From: RGIG4140 sp045614025
GTDB lineage: Bacteria; Pseudomonadota; Alphaproteobacteria; CAAHEQ01; UBA3637
Direction of reading: 5' to 3'
DNA length: 18,141 bases
Assembly: GCA_045614025.1 (NCBI GenBank)
Contig: JAZLCE010000034.1
Span: 1-18,141 of the forward strand
Shown here one piece after another: positions 1 through 6,430 of the stretch. The number at the start of each line of letters is the position of its first letter. Position 1 is the first letter of the stretch. The notes under the pieces are model-generated. The model was not told the origin of the DNA and did not search any database. It saw nothing but the letters and a program-made list of their open reading frames with translations. The position numbers and the translations under genes are program-made.

Positions 1-132
1 TGTTTCATTAAAAAAACCTTTCAGAGTATAAGATTGGCGACTTTTTAACCGTTTTTCCTATACCCTGTCGGATCTTTTTCCTTTCGTCCGCAAAAAAATG
101 CAATTTTGATGAATTATTTTGTAAGGACTTAA

Positions 133-293
133 TTACATAAATAAATCTTCATCTTCTTCTGCAATTTCTATTGCTATAAACTCTTTCTCTTCATTGATTT
201 TAACAGGCGTTTTTTTGAAGAAGTATCCTGAACCTTTGGTTTTCGCAAAGGTTCAGGTTGAAATAATATTTTTAAAAGTTCTAAAAAAGTCAT
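133..293 (-). pseudogene. Tiny ORF with acidic C-terminus, reading frame broken at an A7 tract
   Basis: The ATG (291-293) overlaps the stop of the preceding 54-residue ORF as ATGA, the usual sign of translational coupling. In the start frame the product begins MTFLELLKIL and stops at 174-176 after 39 residues. Reading one base back at the A7 run (T7 on the plus strand, 210-216) continues instead into a protein-like acidic tail, KINEEKEFIAIEIAEEDED, ending at TAA 133-135; the joined product would be about 53 residues. That second frame has no start codon of its own and is closed upstream by a TGA at the left arm of the 227-257 inverted repeat. The break could be slippage on the homopolymer, a decayed gene or a sequencing indel. 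No family recognised. Confidence 0.4.
227..257. repeat. Perfect 12-bp inverted repeat with 7-base loop
   Basis: CCTGAACCTTTG (227-238) and CAAAGGTTCAGG (246-257) are perfect reverse complements around a 7-base loop. The hairpin lies inside the small frame-interrupted ORF, not between genes. Neither strand has a clean T-tract directly after it, so it is not an obvious intrinsic terminator. It could be an RNA-processing or translational hairpin, or a small inserted palindrome. Confidence 0.8.
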
Positions 294-454
294 TTATCTT
301 TTTTAACAACCTGATTCTTACCGTTATTTTGAGAAGAGTTATTTGTTGGTTTTGAAGGAGTTGGGGCGGGTTTCATACGAATACAGCGTGTTAAACTATC
401 TTGAACATACTTATATGTAGGCTGTTGAATTGATTGAAATTTATCATTTTTCAT
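290..454 (-). CDS. Small hypothetical protein, 54 residues
   Basis: Starts MKNDKFQSIQQPTYK, has a Pro/Ser/Asn-rich middle (PAPTPSKPTNNSSQNN) and a lysine-rich end. A textbook Shine-Dalgarno AGGAGG sits 5 bases before the ATG and overlaps the last codons of the upstream membrane-protein gene, whose stop is one base away. The stop overlaps the next start as ATGA. No membrane segment or signal peptide is visible, and the C-terminal half looks disordered. The packing (1-base gap on one side, overlap on the other) argues that it is expressed with its neighbours. Family not recognised; the reality of the gene rests on the ribosome binding site and the coupling. Confidence 0.6.
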   Translation of the reverse strand: MKNDKFQSIQQPTYKYVQDSLTRCIRMKPAPTPSKPTNNSSQNNGKNQVVKKDK

Positions 455-455
455 T

Positions 456-953
456 TTATCCTCCTAAACTTATTTTTAATAAAAAAGATATAAAACAACT
501 ACTAACAGCAGTTATAAAACTCCAAAAAACAACAGAATCCATAATTTCCATTTTAAAATTCAATATTTCTGTTGATTCTTCATTTTTAAGTTGTTCCATT
601 AAAATGGCATTTTTTTTAAAAATTACAATTCCAAGAATGATAACCAGAAGAAAGGCCCCAGCTGCAATACCATACAATAATTGAAAATGTAACAATTGTT
701 CTCCATTTGCAAAAGTCATTAAAAATGCAATCCCAGCAGCAGATAATGTAAGCAATTGTTTATCTCTTTCCATCATAGTAGTTGTTTGAGTGGTTAGCAA
801 AAAGTTATTCCAGTTAATTTTCTCAGCAATTTTTATCTGTCGTTCGTCATCTTCTTCTTTTTGGCGCTGTTGGGCTTCTCGATTTCTTTTCGTACCTACC
901 TCTTCATCTTGGAATTGTTTCATATATTTTTTAAAATCTTCATAATTTGTCAT
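456..953 (-). CDS. Predicted three-helix membrane protein with charged N-terminal region
   Basis: About 165 residues. Residues 1-45 are highly charged (Lys/Glu/Asp/Gln-rich, probably helical or coiled-coil). Three hydrophobic segments follow: one beginning LLTLSAAGIAFLMTF, a second YGIAAGAFLLVIILGIVIF, and a third near the C-terminus, FWSFITAVSSCFISFLL. The ATG at 951-953 is preferred over a GTG at 963-965, because the purine-rich AAGG upstream is correctly spaced only for the ATG. It lies 58 bases downstream of the HNH gene and one base before the next small ORF, so it is probably part of a minus-strand operon. The 'D-K-Q-L-L-T-L-S' entry into the first helix resembles many uncharacterised bacterial small membrane proteins; no function can be assigned. 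Confidence 0.75.
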   Translation of the reverse strand: MTNYEDFKKYMKQFQDEEVGTKRNREAQQRQKEEDDERQIKIAEKINWNNFLLTTQTTTMMERDKQLLTLSAAGIAFLMTFANGEQLLHFQLLYGIAAGAFLLVIILGIVIFKKNAILMEQLKNEESTEILNFKMEIMDSVVFWSFITAVSSCFISFLLKISLGG

Positions 954-979
954 GTGCTTAATCACCTTATATATTCAAT

Positions 980-1002
980 AAAGGGTGGAGTTACCACCCT
1001 TT
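980..1002. repeat. 9-bp inverted repeat between HNH and membrane-protein genes
   Basis: AAAGGGTGG (980-988) and CCACCCTTT (994-1002) pair perfectly around a 5-base loop. It is intergenic, just after the HNH stop in the direction of transcription. The sequence after it on the minus strand is AT-rich but has no T-run, so termination would be weak at best; it may attenuate or stabilise the transcript. Confidence 0.6.
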
Positions 1003-1011
1003 ACCCAAAAA

Positions 1012-1335
1012 TTATTTTGAAATATACCGTCTTTGACGAATGTTTTGATTACCATTTGCAGTTATTACTGATCCCCAGTCTCCTGTGGCATCACCTTTTG
1101 CAAGGTTGTTTTCCCATTGCAATGGTTGAAGATTTGATAAACAATCACTTCCACCTTTGGATGATGGGTATATATGGTCAATTTGCCATCCTAAACTTGT
1201 TTCTTTTCCATATTGATCCCATGCTATCCAAGCCCCAGCGATATCTTTGCGAAACATATCTGGATGATAACCAGGTACAATGATCCCTTTTTCCCACACA
1301 AGTTGTTTATTTAAATTATTATATAATAAGGACAT
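1012..1335 (-). CDS. Small HNH endonuclease
   Basis: 107 residues. The HNH core is clear: QIDHIYPSSKGGSD (Asp53-His54, the metal/catalytic pair), then LSNLQPLQWENNLAK with Asn69, Asn76/77 and Lys80, matching the second strand and helix of the beta-beta-alpha-metal fold. Upstream, YRKD/AGAW-type residues (FRKDIAGAW, 28-36) are typical of a widespread family of short stand-alone HNH proteins. There is no signal peptide, so it should act in the cytoplasm, presumably cutting or nicking nucleic acid; the target is unknown. AAAGGA lies about 8 bases before the ATG. A sigma70-like promoter at 1399-1427 fits it. Its neighbours are accessory genes, suggesting a mobile, phage-derived or defence context, but this is inference. 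Confidence 0.88.
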   Translation of the reverse strand: MSLLYNNLNKQLVWEKGIIVPGYHPDMFRKDIAGAWIAWDQYGKETSLGWQIDHIYPSSKGGSDCLSNLQPLQWENNLAKGDATGDWGSVITANGNQNIRQRRYISK

Positions 1336-1398
1336 TTTTATTTCCTTTCAATTTAAAGTTAAAGAATGTCCTACTTTTTTCTTGATTTTTTCAAATAA

Positions 1399-1427
1399 AT
1401 ATAATAAAATGAATTTGAGAGATTCAA
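1399..1427 (-). promoter_or_regulatory. Candidate promoter of the HNH gene
   Basis: Minus-strand TTGAAT (1422-1427), 17-base spacer, TTATAT (1399-1404), about 65 bases upstream of the HNH start. The -35 box overlaps an inverted repeat CAAATAAA/TTTATTTG (1425-1432 and 1437-1444), which could be an operator. TTCAAATAAA also occurs twice directly (1390-1399 and 1423-1432). Confidence 0.45.
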
Positions 1428-1450
1428 ATAAAGCAATTTATTTGAGAAAG

Positions 1451-1484
1451 GTGGCAAGTAAGTAGGACGACTATTTCTTGCCAC
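1451..1484. repeat. 8-bp inverted repeat after the 107-residue ORF
   Basis: GTGGCAAG (1451-1458) and CTTGCCAC (1477-1484) pair perfectly across 18 bases, just 3' of the stop of the 1490-1813 gene. There is no T-tract, so this is a weak terminator candidate at most. The loop carries AAGTAGGAC (1460-1468), whose complement GTCCTACTT recurs at 1368-1376, giving a second, long-range inverted repeat. Confidence 0.5.
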
Positions 1485-1489
1485 TAAAT

Positions 1490-1813
1490 TTATGTTTCCG
1501 AGTCTATTATTTCATTTTCATCTTCGTTCAATAATGCATATATTCCTTTTTTCCCTTCTACACTTTTTATTTGCGGATTTCGTTCTCTTGACATATTATA
1601 AACCTTACCCATAATTTGTTTTTTTGTCTTTCGCTCTGTTTCAATATTTTTGTATTTCCGATAATAACCAACAGTTATTTCATCGATGCTTAACTCTCTT
1701 TTAGCCAATTCAAAGAGAGTTATAATGCGAGTTGCAAAAACATCAACTGAGATATCTTTTTTTACATCTTCAGGGATGTCATCCACATTAGTTAAATCAA
1801 AAATATCTTTCAT
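1490..1813 (-). CDS. Small protein with possible winged-helix fold
   Basis: 107 residues, soluble, starting MKDIFDLTNVDD. Residues about 30-95 alternate helices and a terminal strand: FELAKRELSIDEITVGYYRKY, then a basic helix KTKKQIMGKVYNMSRE, then IKSVEGKKGIYALL, which reads like a recognition helix followed by a wing. This resembles the HARE-HTH/winged-helix layout, so a DNA-binding regulator is possible, but no family is certain. AAAGGAG precedes the ATG by 7 bases. It has its own promoter (1840-1868) with a palindrome on the -10 box, consistent with autoregulation. It lies upstream of the HNH gene on the same strand and may regulate that cassette (inference). Confidence 0.65.
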   Translation of the reverse strand: MKDIFDLTNVDDIPEDVKKDISVDVFATRIITLFELAKRELSIDEITVGYYRKYKNIETERKTKKQIMGKVYNMSRERNPQIKSVEGKKGIYALLNEDENEIIDSET

Positions 1814-1835
1814 AACAGACTCCTTTTGTTCTGCT

Positions 1836-1868
1836 TTCTATTAGAACTCATCTTAATTAAATAGTCAA
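1836..1868 (-). promoter_or_regulatory. Promoter with overlapping palindrome upstream of the 107-residue ORF
   Basis: Minus-strand TTGACT (1863-1868), 17-base spacer, TCTAAT (1840-1845). The -10 box is embedded in a perfect 5-1-5 palindrome, TTCTA-T-TAGAA (1836-1846), a natural operator position. TTCTAT also recurs twice further upstream (within 1898-1918). Confidence 0.6.
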
Positions 1869-2026
1869 GAAAATTCTTTAAAAAAAACGCAAAAAAATTC
1901 TATACAAATGATTCTATTGTAAAAAAAACAAATCTGCTTGTTCGTCTGTTTTTATCAATTCACTCTTTTAAAGTTATCATTTTTATCAATTCAAATATTT
2001 GTTAACGCTTTTTACTCGTCTTCAAT

Positions 2027-2209
2027 TTAAAACACTTCATCCAAATCTTTTTCGAGTGTTCCCCTTTGAACAGATGGCAAAGTGTCAAACAGTCTTAAAT
2101 TATGTTGCTTGATTGAAACATCTTCATCAAAGCCTAAAATGTAAGCAGTTGCGATACGATAGATGATTTCAGTTGAGGCTAAACCATAAACCTGATTGCA
2201 AAAATAAGT
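2027..2209 (-). pseudogene. 3' remnant of an unrecognised gene
   Basis: An open frame of about 60 codons ends at TAA 2027-2029 and encodes a protein-like sequence: NQVYGLASTEIIYRIATAY, then LGFDEDVSIKQHN, then LFDTLPSVQRGTLEKDLDEVF at the C-terminus. It is closed upstream by TAA 2210-2212 and contains no ATG, GTG or TTG start at the head of the frame, so only the C-terminal part of a former gene survives. Further upstream is the nfeD terminator, so it is also disconnected from a promoter. No family recognised. The rest of 1,814-2,384 holds no convincing gene: it is AT-rich, with a 14-base direct repeat TTTTTATCAATTCA (1949-1962 and 1980-1993). Confidence 0.55.
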
Positions 2210-2322
2210 TTATTTATGAATATGGGATTTAAAGTTTTAAAAAATCAAGGCGTGACTAATCTTGAAACAATTATTCTTCAAATTTTCCTTGTATAACATT
2301 TCTTTAAAGCATTAAACCCATA

Positions 2323-2358
2323 AAAAAAACAGCTCGTAAAAATAAGAGCTGTTTTTTT
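2323..2358. terminator. Bidirectional intrinsic terminator after the nfeD gene
   Basis: A 13-bp perfect stem, AAAAAAACAGCTC (2323-2335) with GAGCTGTTTTTTT (2346-2358), 10-base loop. T-runs result on both strands. It ends the ychF-hemerythrin-SPFH-nfeD operon on the minus strand. Confidence 0.85.
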
Positions 2359-2384
2359 GTTTTGTGACTGATATTAAAGTTTTT

Positions 2385-2831
2385 TTAAGCTTTTTCAACC
2401 ACGAAGATTAAGCCTTTGATAACGCCTGTAATCCTTACTTTATCGCCAGCTTTTAAGTCTTCACTGCATTGGGCAAGCCAAACACTATCCCCAACTTTAA
2501 CTTTTGATTTGCCATCAACAACATCTTGCGTTAATGAAACCACTTGGCCAACATATGCTCCAGCCAAATCATTCAAATTCTTATGATCCGTTGTTTTTTC
2601 AAATCTTTTTTCAAGTTGTTTATAAACTTTCAATCCAATCAAGGTGAATACGCAAGAGGAAATTGAAAATAAAATCAACTGTGCGGTTACTGTATCTGGA
2701 ATCAATTCAAAATAAAGGCTTGTTGAAACAGTTATCCCTGCTAAACCAAACCAAAAAAGATAGATACCTGGCACAAATAATTCAAGCAATACCAAAAGTA
2801 AGCCCAAAATGCCCCATTCGATATACGTCAT
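2385..2831 (-). CDS. NfeD-like membrane protein (SPFH partner)
   Basis: 148 residues. Two or three hydrophobic segments occupy residues 5-70 (WGILGLLLVLLELFVPGIYL; FGLAGITVSTSLYF; QLILFSISSCVFTLIGL), followed by a soluble beta-rich domain of about 60 residues (GAYVGQVVSLTQDVVDGKSK, KVGDSVWLAQC, KAGDKVRITGV), the OB-fold of NfeD proteins. This is the short form (YbbK/YuaF class) without the ClpP-like protease domain. It starts 3 bases after the stop of the SPFH gene, whose last codons supply the AAAGGA ribosome binding site, so the two are translationally coupled. SPFH and NfeD proteins work together in membrane microdomains. Last gene of the operon. Confidence 0.9.
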   Translation of the reverse strand: MTYIEWGILGLLLVLLELFVPGIYLFWFGLAGITVSTSLYFELIPDTVTAQLILFSISSCVFTLIGLKVYKQLEKRFEKTTDHKNLNDLAGAYVGQVVSLTQDVVDGKSKVKVGDSVWLAQCSEDLKAGDKVRITGVIKGLIFVVEKA

Positions 2832-2834
2832 TTC

Positions 2835-3767
2835 TTATCCTTTCTTTGATGTGGTTGATTTTGAAGAACCCAAAACATCTTTTGCAATTTCAGCAATCCC
2901 TGCAATAGAACCCATCACATTTTGCGTTTCAAGTGGAAGCATAATGAGTTTTTGGTTTGGAGAAACGGCAATCCCTTTTAAGGCTTCAATATATTTTTGA
3001 CCCAAGAAGTAATTAACGGCATTTAAGTTACCATGATTAATGGCTTCAGATAATGTTTCCGTTGCTGTTGCTTCAGCTTGAGCGATACGTTCTCTGGCTT
3101 CGGCTTCTCTGAAAGCAGCTTCTTTTTTACCTTCGGCTGCCAAAATAAGAGCTTGTTTTTCCCCTTCAGCACGCAAAATTTCAGCTTGACGCAACCCTTC
3201 GGCATCCAAAATATTGGCGCGTTTTTCACGTTCAGCTTTCATTTGACGAGCCATTGCATCAATTAAGTCATGTGGTGGATTAATGTCTTTAATTTCAACA
3301 CGCGTTACTTTTACACCCCATGGAACAGTGGCATCATCAACAACGGAAAGCAATTTATGGTTAATGACATCACGTTGAGAAAGCAATTCATCAATATCCA
3401 TGCCACCGATCACCGTTCTGATATTCGTCATCACCAAATTGGAAATGGCTAATTGCAAATCCGCCACTTGATAAGCAGCCGCAACCGTATCTTGAATTTG
3501 ATAGAACAAAACGCCATCAACGCGAACCATTGCGTTATCTTTTGTGATCGCTTCTTGAGTTGGCACGTCTAAAACTTGTTCCATCTTATTAACTTTTGTT
3601 CCAACTTTTTGATAAATTGGCCAAATCCAGTTAAACCCAGGGCGAAGCGTTCTGACATAACGGCCTAATTGTTCAACAGTATATTCATATCCTTGGCGAA
3701 CAATCACAATCCCTTTAATTAAGTAAACAACAATTAAAACGGCAAATGTAAAAATAATTTCAGACAT
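2835..3767 (-). CDS. qmcA: SPFH/Band-7 protein, QmcA/stomatin type
   Basis: 310 residues, close to E. coli QmcA. One N-terminal membrane segment (3-20), then the Band-7/PHB domain starting VRQGYEYTVEQLGRY and including RPGFNWIWPI, VDGVLFYQI, the LRT/IRTVIGGMDIDELLSQR stretch and PWGVKVTRVEIKDI. A long Ala/Glu/Arg coiled coil follows (about 175-240: MKAEREKRANILDAEG, AEGEKQALILAAEG) and mediates oligomerisation. The C-terminus is Ser/Lys-rich. Members form membrane-bound rings that organise microdomains and regulate proteases such as FtsH (family knowledge). The nfeD-like gene directly follows. SD AGGAG before the ATG; 13 bases after the hemerythrin stop. Confidence 0.93.
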   Translation of the reverse strand: MSEIIFTFAVLIVVYLIKGIVIVRQGYEYTVEQLGRYVRTLRPGFNWIWPIYQKVGTKVNKMEQVLDVPTQEAITKDNAMVRVDGVLFYQIQDTVAAAYQVADLQLAISNLVMTNIRTVIGGMDIDELLSQRDVINHKLLSVVDDATVPWGVKVTRVEIKDINPPHDLIDAMARQMKAEREKRANILDAEGLRQAEILRAEGEKQALILAAEGKKEAAFREAEARERIAQAEATATETLSEAINHGNLNAVNYFLGQKYIEALKGIAVSPNQKLIMLPLETQNVMGSIAGIAEIAKDVLGSSKSTTSKKG

Positions 3768-3780
3768 AATCTCTCCTATT

Positions 3781-4203
3781 TTATTTATAATCTAAACGAA
3801 CCAAATAAGGTTTATAAACCTTATCGCGGCTCAATGTATGCCCCAAAAACCAAGCTTTAATAAAATCAGCTGTTTGAGCGGCAACTTGCTCTTTTTCAGA
3901 TGCCCCTTTGGCTGAGCCATATTCTTTTTTAAGCTCATTCATATGGATCACAAACCGGCGATGACTTTCCATATGGCTGACCACATCTGGAAAAACAATT
4001 TGACGCATGATCATTTCTTCATGCGGGAAATGACGCGTCATATAAGCATCAATTTGAAAAAAAACATCTTCAAATAATTCTGACTTTTTTTGAGATAATA
4101 ACTCATAAGACTCATTGATGATATCAATAAAGGATTTATGCTCTTTATCAAGCGGTTCATAACCCACTTGCATATTTGATAACCATGAAACTTTTCGATC
4201 CAT
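3781..4203 (-). CDS. Bacteriohemerythrin (di-iron oxygen-binding protein)
   Basis: 140 residues, a single hemerythrin domain. All expected di-iron ligands are present: His22 (DKEHKSF), His58 and Glu62 in RHFPHEE, His77 and His81 in HMESH, and His122/Asp127 in GHTLSRDKVY. The opening WLSNMQVGYEPLDKEH is typical of the family. It should be cytoplasmic and bind O2 reversibly, for oxygen storage, delivery or sensing. It lies 24 bases after ychF and 13 before the SPFH gene, with no terminator between, so it is probably co-transcribed with them. Pairing with ychF is not a standard functional link, so its role in this operon is open. Confidence 0.92.
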   Translation of the reverse strand: MDRKVSWLSNMQVGYEPLDKEHKSFIDIINESYELLSQKKSELFEDVFFQIDAYMTRHFPHEEMIMRQIVFPDVVSHMESHRRFVIHMNELKKEYGSAKGASEKEQVAAQTADFIKAWFLGHTLSRDKVYKPYLVRLDYK

Positions 4204-4227
4204 CCCCCTTTGAACTCCTTTTTTTAT

Positions 4228-5331
4228 CTATACGTTAAACAAGAAATGAACAACATCTCCATCCATCATTTGATATGTTTTGCCTTCTTGACGCAGTTTG
4301 CCATTTTCTCTGGCCCCACTTTCGCCATTATACGCAACATAATCATTATAGGCAACAACTTCAGCTCTGATGAATCCACGTTCAAAATCAGAGTGAATGA
4401 TGCCAGCTGCTTGCGGTGCCATGGTGCCTTTTTTCATCGTCCACGCATGAACTTCTTTTGGCCCACAAGTAAAAAATGTTTCAAGATCCAATAACTTATA
4501 ACCAGCTTTAATAATGCGGTTTAATCCCGTTTCTTCCAAACCCAAGGTTTCAAGGAATTCTTTTTGTTCAGCCTCATCTGTTAACCCAGCCACTTCAGCT
4601 TCAATCGCAGCTGAAATAATCACGCTGGAATTGCCTTGCTTTAAAGCCATCTCTTCAACTTTTTTGGAATATTCGTTCCCAGTAGCAGCGCTTTCTTCAT
4701 CCACATTGCAAACATATAAAACAGGCTTACCCGTTAATAAACAAAGTTGATTAAAGATTTTTTGCCCTTCTGCATCATCAGGACGAGCCAATCTGGCTGG
4801 CTTACCATCACGAAGCATATCAAGAACAGGTGCCATCACGGCCACAAGCGCTTTGGATTCTTTATCCCCTGTTTGTGCTTTTTTTTGCAATGGAACAATG
4901 CGTTTTTCAAGACTTTCTAAATCAGCAAGCATCAATTCGGTTTCAACCGTTTCAGCATCTCTGATCGGATCAACAGAGCCTTCAACGTGAACAATATTGC
5001 CATCATCAAAACAACGAAGCACATGAATAATCGCATCCACTTCCCTGATATTTGCCAAAAATTGGTTGCCCAATCCTTCGCCTCGAGAAGCCCCACGAAC
5101 AAGCCCAGCAATATCAACAAATTCCAATTGCGTTGGAACTAATTTTTGAGAGTTATCAATTTTTCTTAAAACTTCCATTCTGGCATCTGGCACAGCCACA
5201 CGCCCCACATTTGGTTCAATCGTGCAAAACGGATAGTTCGCCGCTTGCGCTTGAACGGTTGAAGTTAATGCATTAAACAAAGTTGATTTGCCAACATTTG
5301 GCAAGCCGACAATTCCACAATTAAAACCCAT
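4228..5331 (-). CDS. ychF: Ribosome-binding ATPase YchF (Obg family)
   Basis: 367 residues, the usual length. P-loop GLPNVGKST (9-17), switch region NYPFCTIEPN (32-41), G3 DIAGLVRGASRGEGLGNQFL from Asp73, and an NVDE in place of the NKxD guanine motif, the hallmark of the ATP preference in this Obg-family member. The alpha-helical insert is followed by the C-terminal TGS domain (TFFTCGPKEVHAWTMKKG onward). YchF binds the ribosome and is linked to stress responses and translation initiation. AAAGGA precedes the ATG. A promoter lies at 5360-5388. In many alphaproteobacteria the gene follows rplY-pth directly; here two membrane-protein genes intervene. Confidence 0.97.
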   Translation of the reverse strand: MGFNCGIVGLPNVGKSTLFNALTSTVQAQAANYPFCTIEPNVGRVAVPDARMEVLRKIDNSQKLVPTQLEFVDIAGLVRGASRGEGLGNQFLANIREVDAIIHVLRCFDDGNIVHVEGSVDPIRDAETVETELMLADLESLEKRIVPLQKKAQTGDKESKALVAVMAPVLDMLRDGKPARLARPDDAEGQKIFNQLCLLTGKPVLYVCNVDEESAATGNEYSKKVEEMALKQGNSSVIISAAIEAEVAGLTDEAEQKEFLETLGLEETGLNRIIKAGYKLLDLETFFTCGPKEVHAWTMKKGTMAPQAAGIIHSDFERGFIRAEVVAYNDYVAYNGESGARENGKLRQEGKTYQMMDGDVVHFLFNV

Positions 5332-5355
5332 AAAAAATCCTTTCTTTTCTTTTGG

Positions 5356-5388
5356 GGTAAGTTTAGCCTAGCTTCCTAAAAAAATCAA
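5356..5388 (-). promoter_or_regulatory. ychF operon promoter, matching the tyrS promoter
   Basis: Minus-strand TTGATT (5383-5388), 17-base spacer, TAAACT (5360-5365) continuing as TTACC. The same boxes, the same T7 run and the same spacing occur upstream of tyrS (12,033-12,065), which supports a functional site. Confidence 0.65.
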
Positions 5389-5392
5389 TCAA

Positions 5393-5409
5393 AAAAAACG
5401 CCGTTTTTT
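5393..5409 (-). terminator. Short intrinsic terminator after the TPM gene
   Basis: AAAAAACG (5393-5400) and CGTTTTTT (5402-5409) form a small stem 6 bases after the TPM stop, followed by further T residues on the minus strand. The GC core is short, so it is probably modest in strength. It separates the TPM gene from ychF's promoter. Confidence 0.55.
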
Positions 5410-5415
5410 AATTTA

Positions 5416-6348
5416 TTATCTTCTTTCAATCGGATTTTTATTATTTAAAGAGCGTCTTAAAAAAAAGCGATCTCTTGAATACCTATTTTTACACAAGTTA
5501 TCACAACGAGCGCTTTTGCACTTTTTATAAACCCTCTTACCATAATTTTTAGCAAGACAAATATTATTCACTTCCAAAAAAAGAAGAACCAAACTAAAAA
5601 AAACAGAGAATATAAAAAAAAGGGTCCCAAAAAAAAGATCTTCAAACAAGAAAACACCTAACCCGATAATAACAAAAATAAGTGTCATTAAAAACTGAAA
5701 TTTGAAAAAATCTTTCACCTTAAATTTGAAATTTTCATCCCCGGTCCGCATTACACACATCTGTTTCAACCATCTGAAAACCTTTTCATACAAAGCAAAA
5801 AGAACAATAAGAGCTATTACAAATTTTAATATCTTAAATTCTTTTATTTCAATTTGTTGACCGTCAATTTGTATTATTTTCAAAGGAGGTTTTTGACCGG
5901 ATAAAATAAGACTAATGACTCTTGCGCCAACAACCAAGGCATACCCATTGTTTTTTAACTTTGGAGTCATATATTTTTGAATAATATCTTCAAGAACCTC
6001 ATCCGTTAAAATATTTTTAAGCCCTGCTCCAACTTCAATCTTATACTCCTCTTTTTGAGGCACATATAACATCAAAATACCATCTTGTTTTTCACTTTTA
6101 TTCAAACCCCAATGATTAAAAAGACGTTTGGCATATTCCTCTATTCCCATACCAAAAGGTTGATGAACAATAGCCACAACAAAAGTCGGTATAGAAGATA
6201 AATGTTTTTGAAGTTCATTTCTTTGTGAGTAACTTAAAACACCTATTTCATCAACAATTTTTCCCCTTAACAAAGGAAAGTTTTCAGCTTGAACCGCCCC
6301 TCCAAAAAAAAGAAGCATCACAAATAAAAGTTTTTGAATAAAATTCAT
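5416..6348 (-). CDS. TPM-domain membrane protein with signal peptide
   Basis: 310 residues from the ATG at 6346-6348. AGGAGG lies 6 bases upstream and would abut the alternative GTG at 6352-6354. A signal peptide spans about residues 1-21 (FIQKLLFVMLLFFGGAVQA). The TPM domain follows: VDEIGVLSYSQRNELQKHL, VVAIVHQPFGMGIEEYAKRL, the conserved FNHWGLNKSEKQDGILMLY and EVGAGLKNILTDEVLEDII. Then come one membrane segment (KFVIALIVLFALYEKVF) and two closely packed ones (LMTLIFVIIGLGVFLF; FGTLFFIFSVFFSLVLLFL). The C-terminal tail is basic with four closely spaced Cys. TPM proteins have been linked to photosystem repair and to respiratory-complex assembly; the function here is unknown. It follows a second unknown membrane gene on the same strand. 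Confidence 0.85.
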   Translation of the reverse strand: MNFIQKLLFVMLLFFGGAVQAENFPLLRGKIVDEIGVLSYSQRNELQKHLSSIPTFVVAIVHQPFGMGIEEYAKRLFNHWGLNKSEKQDGILMLYVPQKEEYKIEVGAGLKNILTDEVLEDIIQKYMTPKLKNNGYALVVGARVISLILSGQKPPLKIIQIDGQQIEIKEFKILKFVIALIVLFALYEKVFRWLKQMCVMRTGDENFKFKVKDFFKFQFLMTLIFVIIGLGVFLFEDLFFGTLFFIFSVFFSLVLLFLEVNNICLAKNYGKRVYKKCKSARCDNLCKNRYSRDRFFLRRSLNNKNPIERR

Positions 6349-6380
6349 CTCCACCCTCCTTTATTTTTTTATCATACATT

Positions 6381-6418
6381 AAAAAAATCGCAAGAAATTT
6401 ATGCTTTTAATCTTTTGC
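6381..6418 (-). terminator. Weak terminator-like hairpin between the two membrane-protein genes
   Basis: An imperfect stem closes with GCAA (6415-6418 complement) and TTGC (6390-6393 complement), followed by AT and a T7 run on the minus strand. The mismatch and large loop make it uncertain; the two genes may still be co-transcribed. Confidence 0.3.
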
Positions 6419-6430
6419 AGCCCAGCCCAT

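Noticed and set aside
1..132. Minus-strand open frame ending at 9-11 in a TAATG overlap with a possible ATG at 6-8
   Set aside because: The overlap and an AAAGG before the ATG are suggestive, but the upstream frame has no start with a ribosome binding site and the next gene is cut off after one or two codons, so nothing can be called.
273..288. Programmed -1 frameshift at T-TTA-AAA followed by the 227-257 hairpin
   Set aside because: The heptamer and spacing look right, but the -1 frame hits TGA within a few codons inside the hairpin, so it would not produce the acidic tail.
1940..1995. Iteron-like direct repeats TTTTTATCAATTCA as a plasmid origin
   Set aside because: Only two copies, no replication initiator gene nearby, and AT-rich background.
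2217..2297. Plus-strand 26-codon ORF starting MNMGFKVLKN
   Set aside because: No ribosome binding site, no promoter, and no protein-like composition beyond what AT-rich DNA gives by chance.
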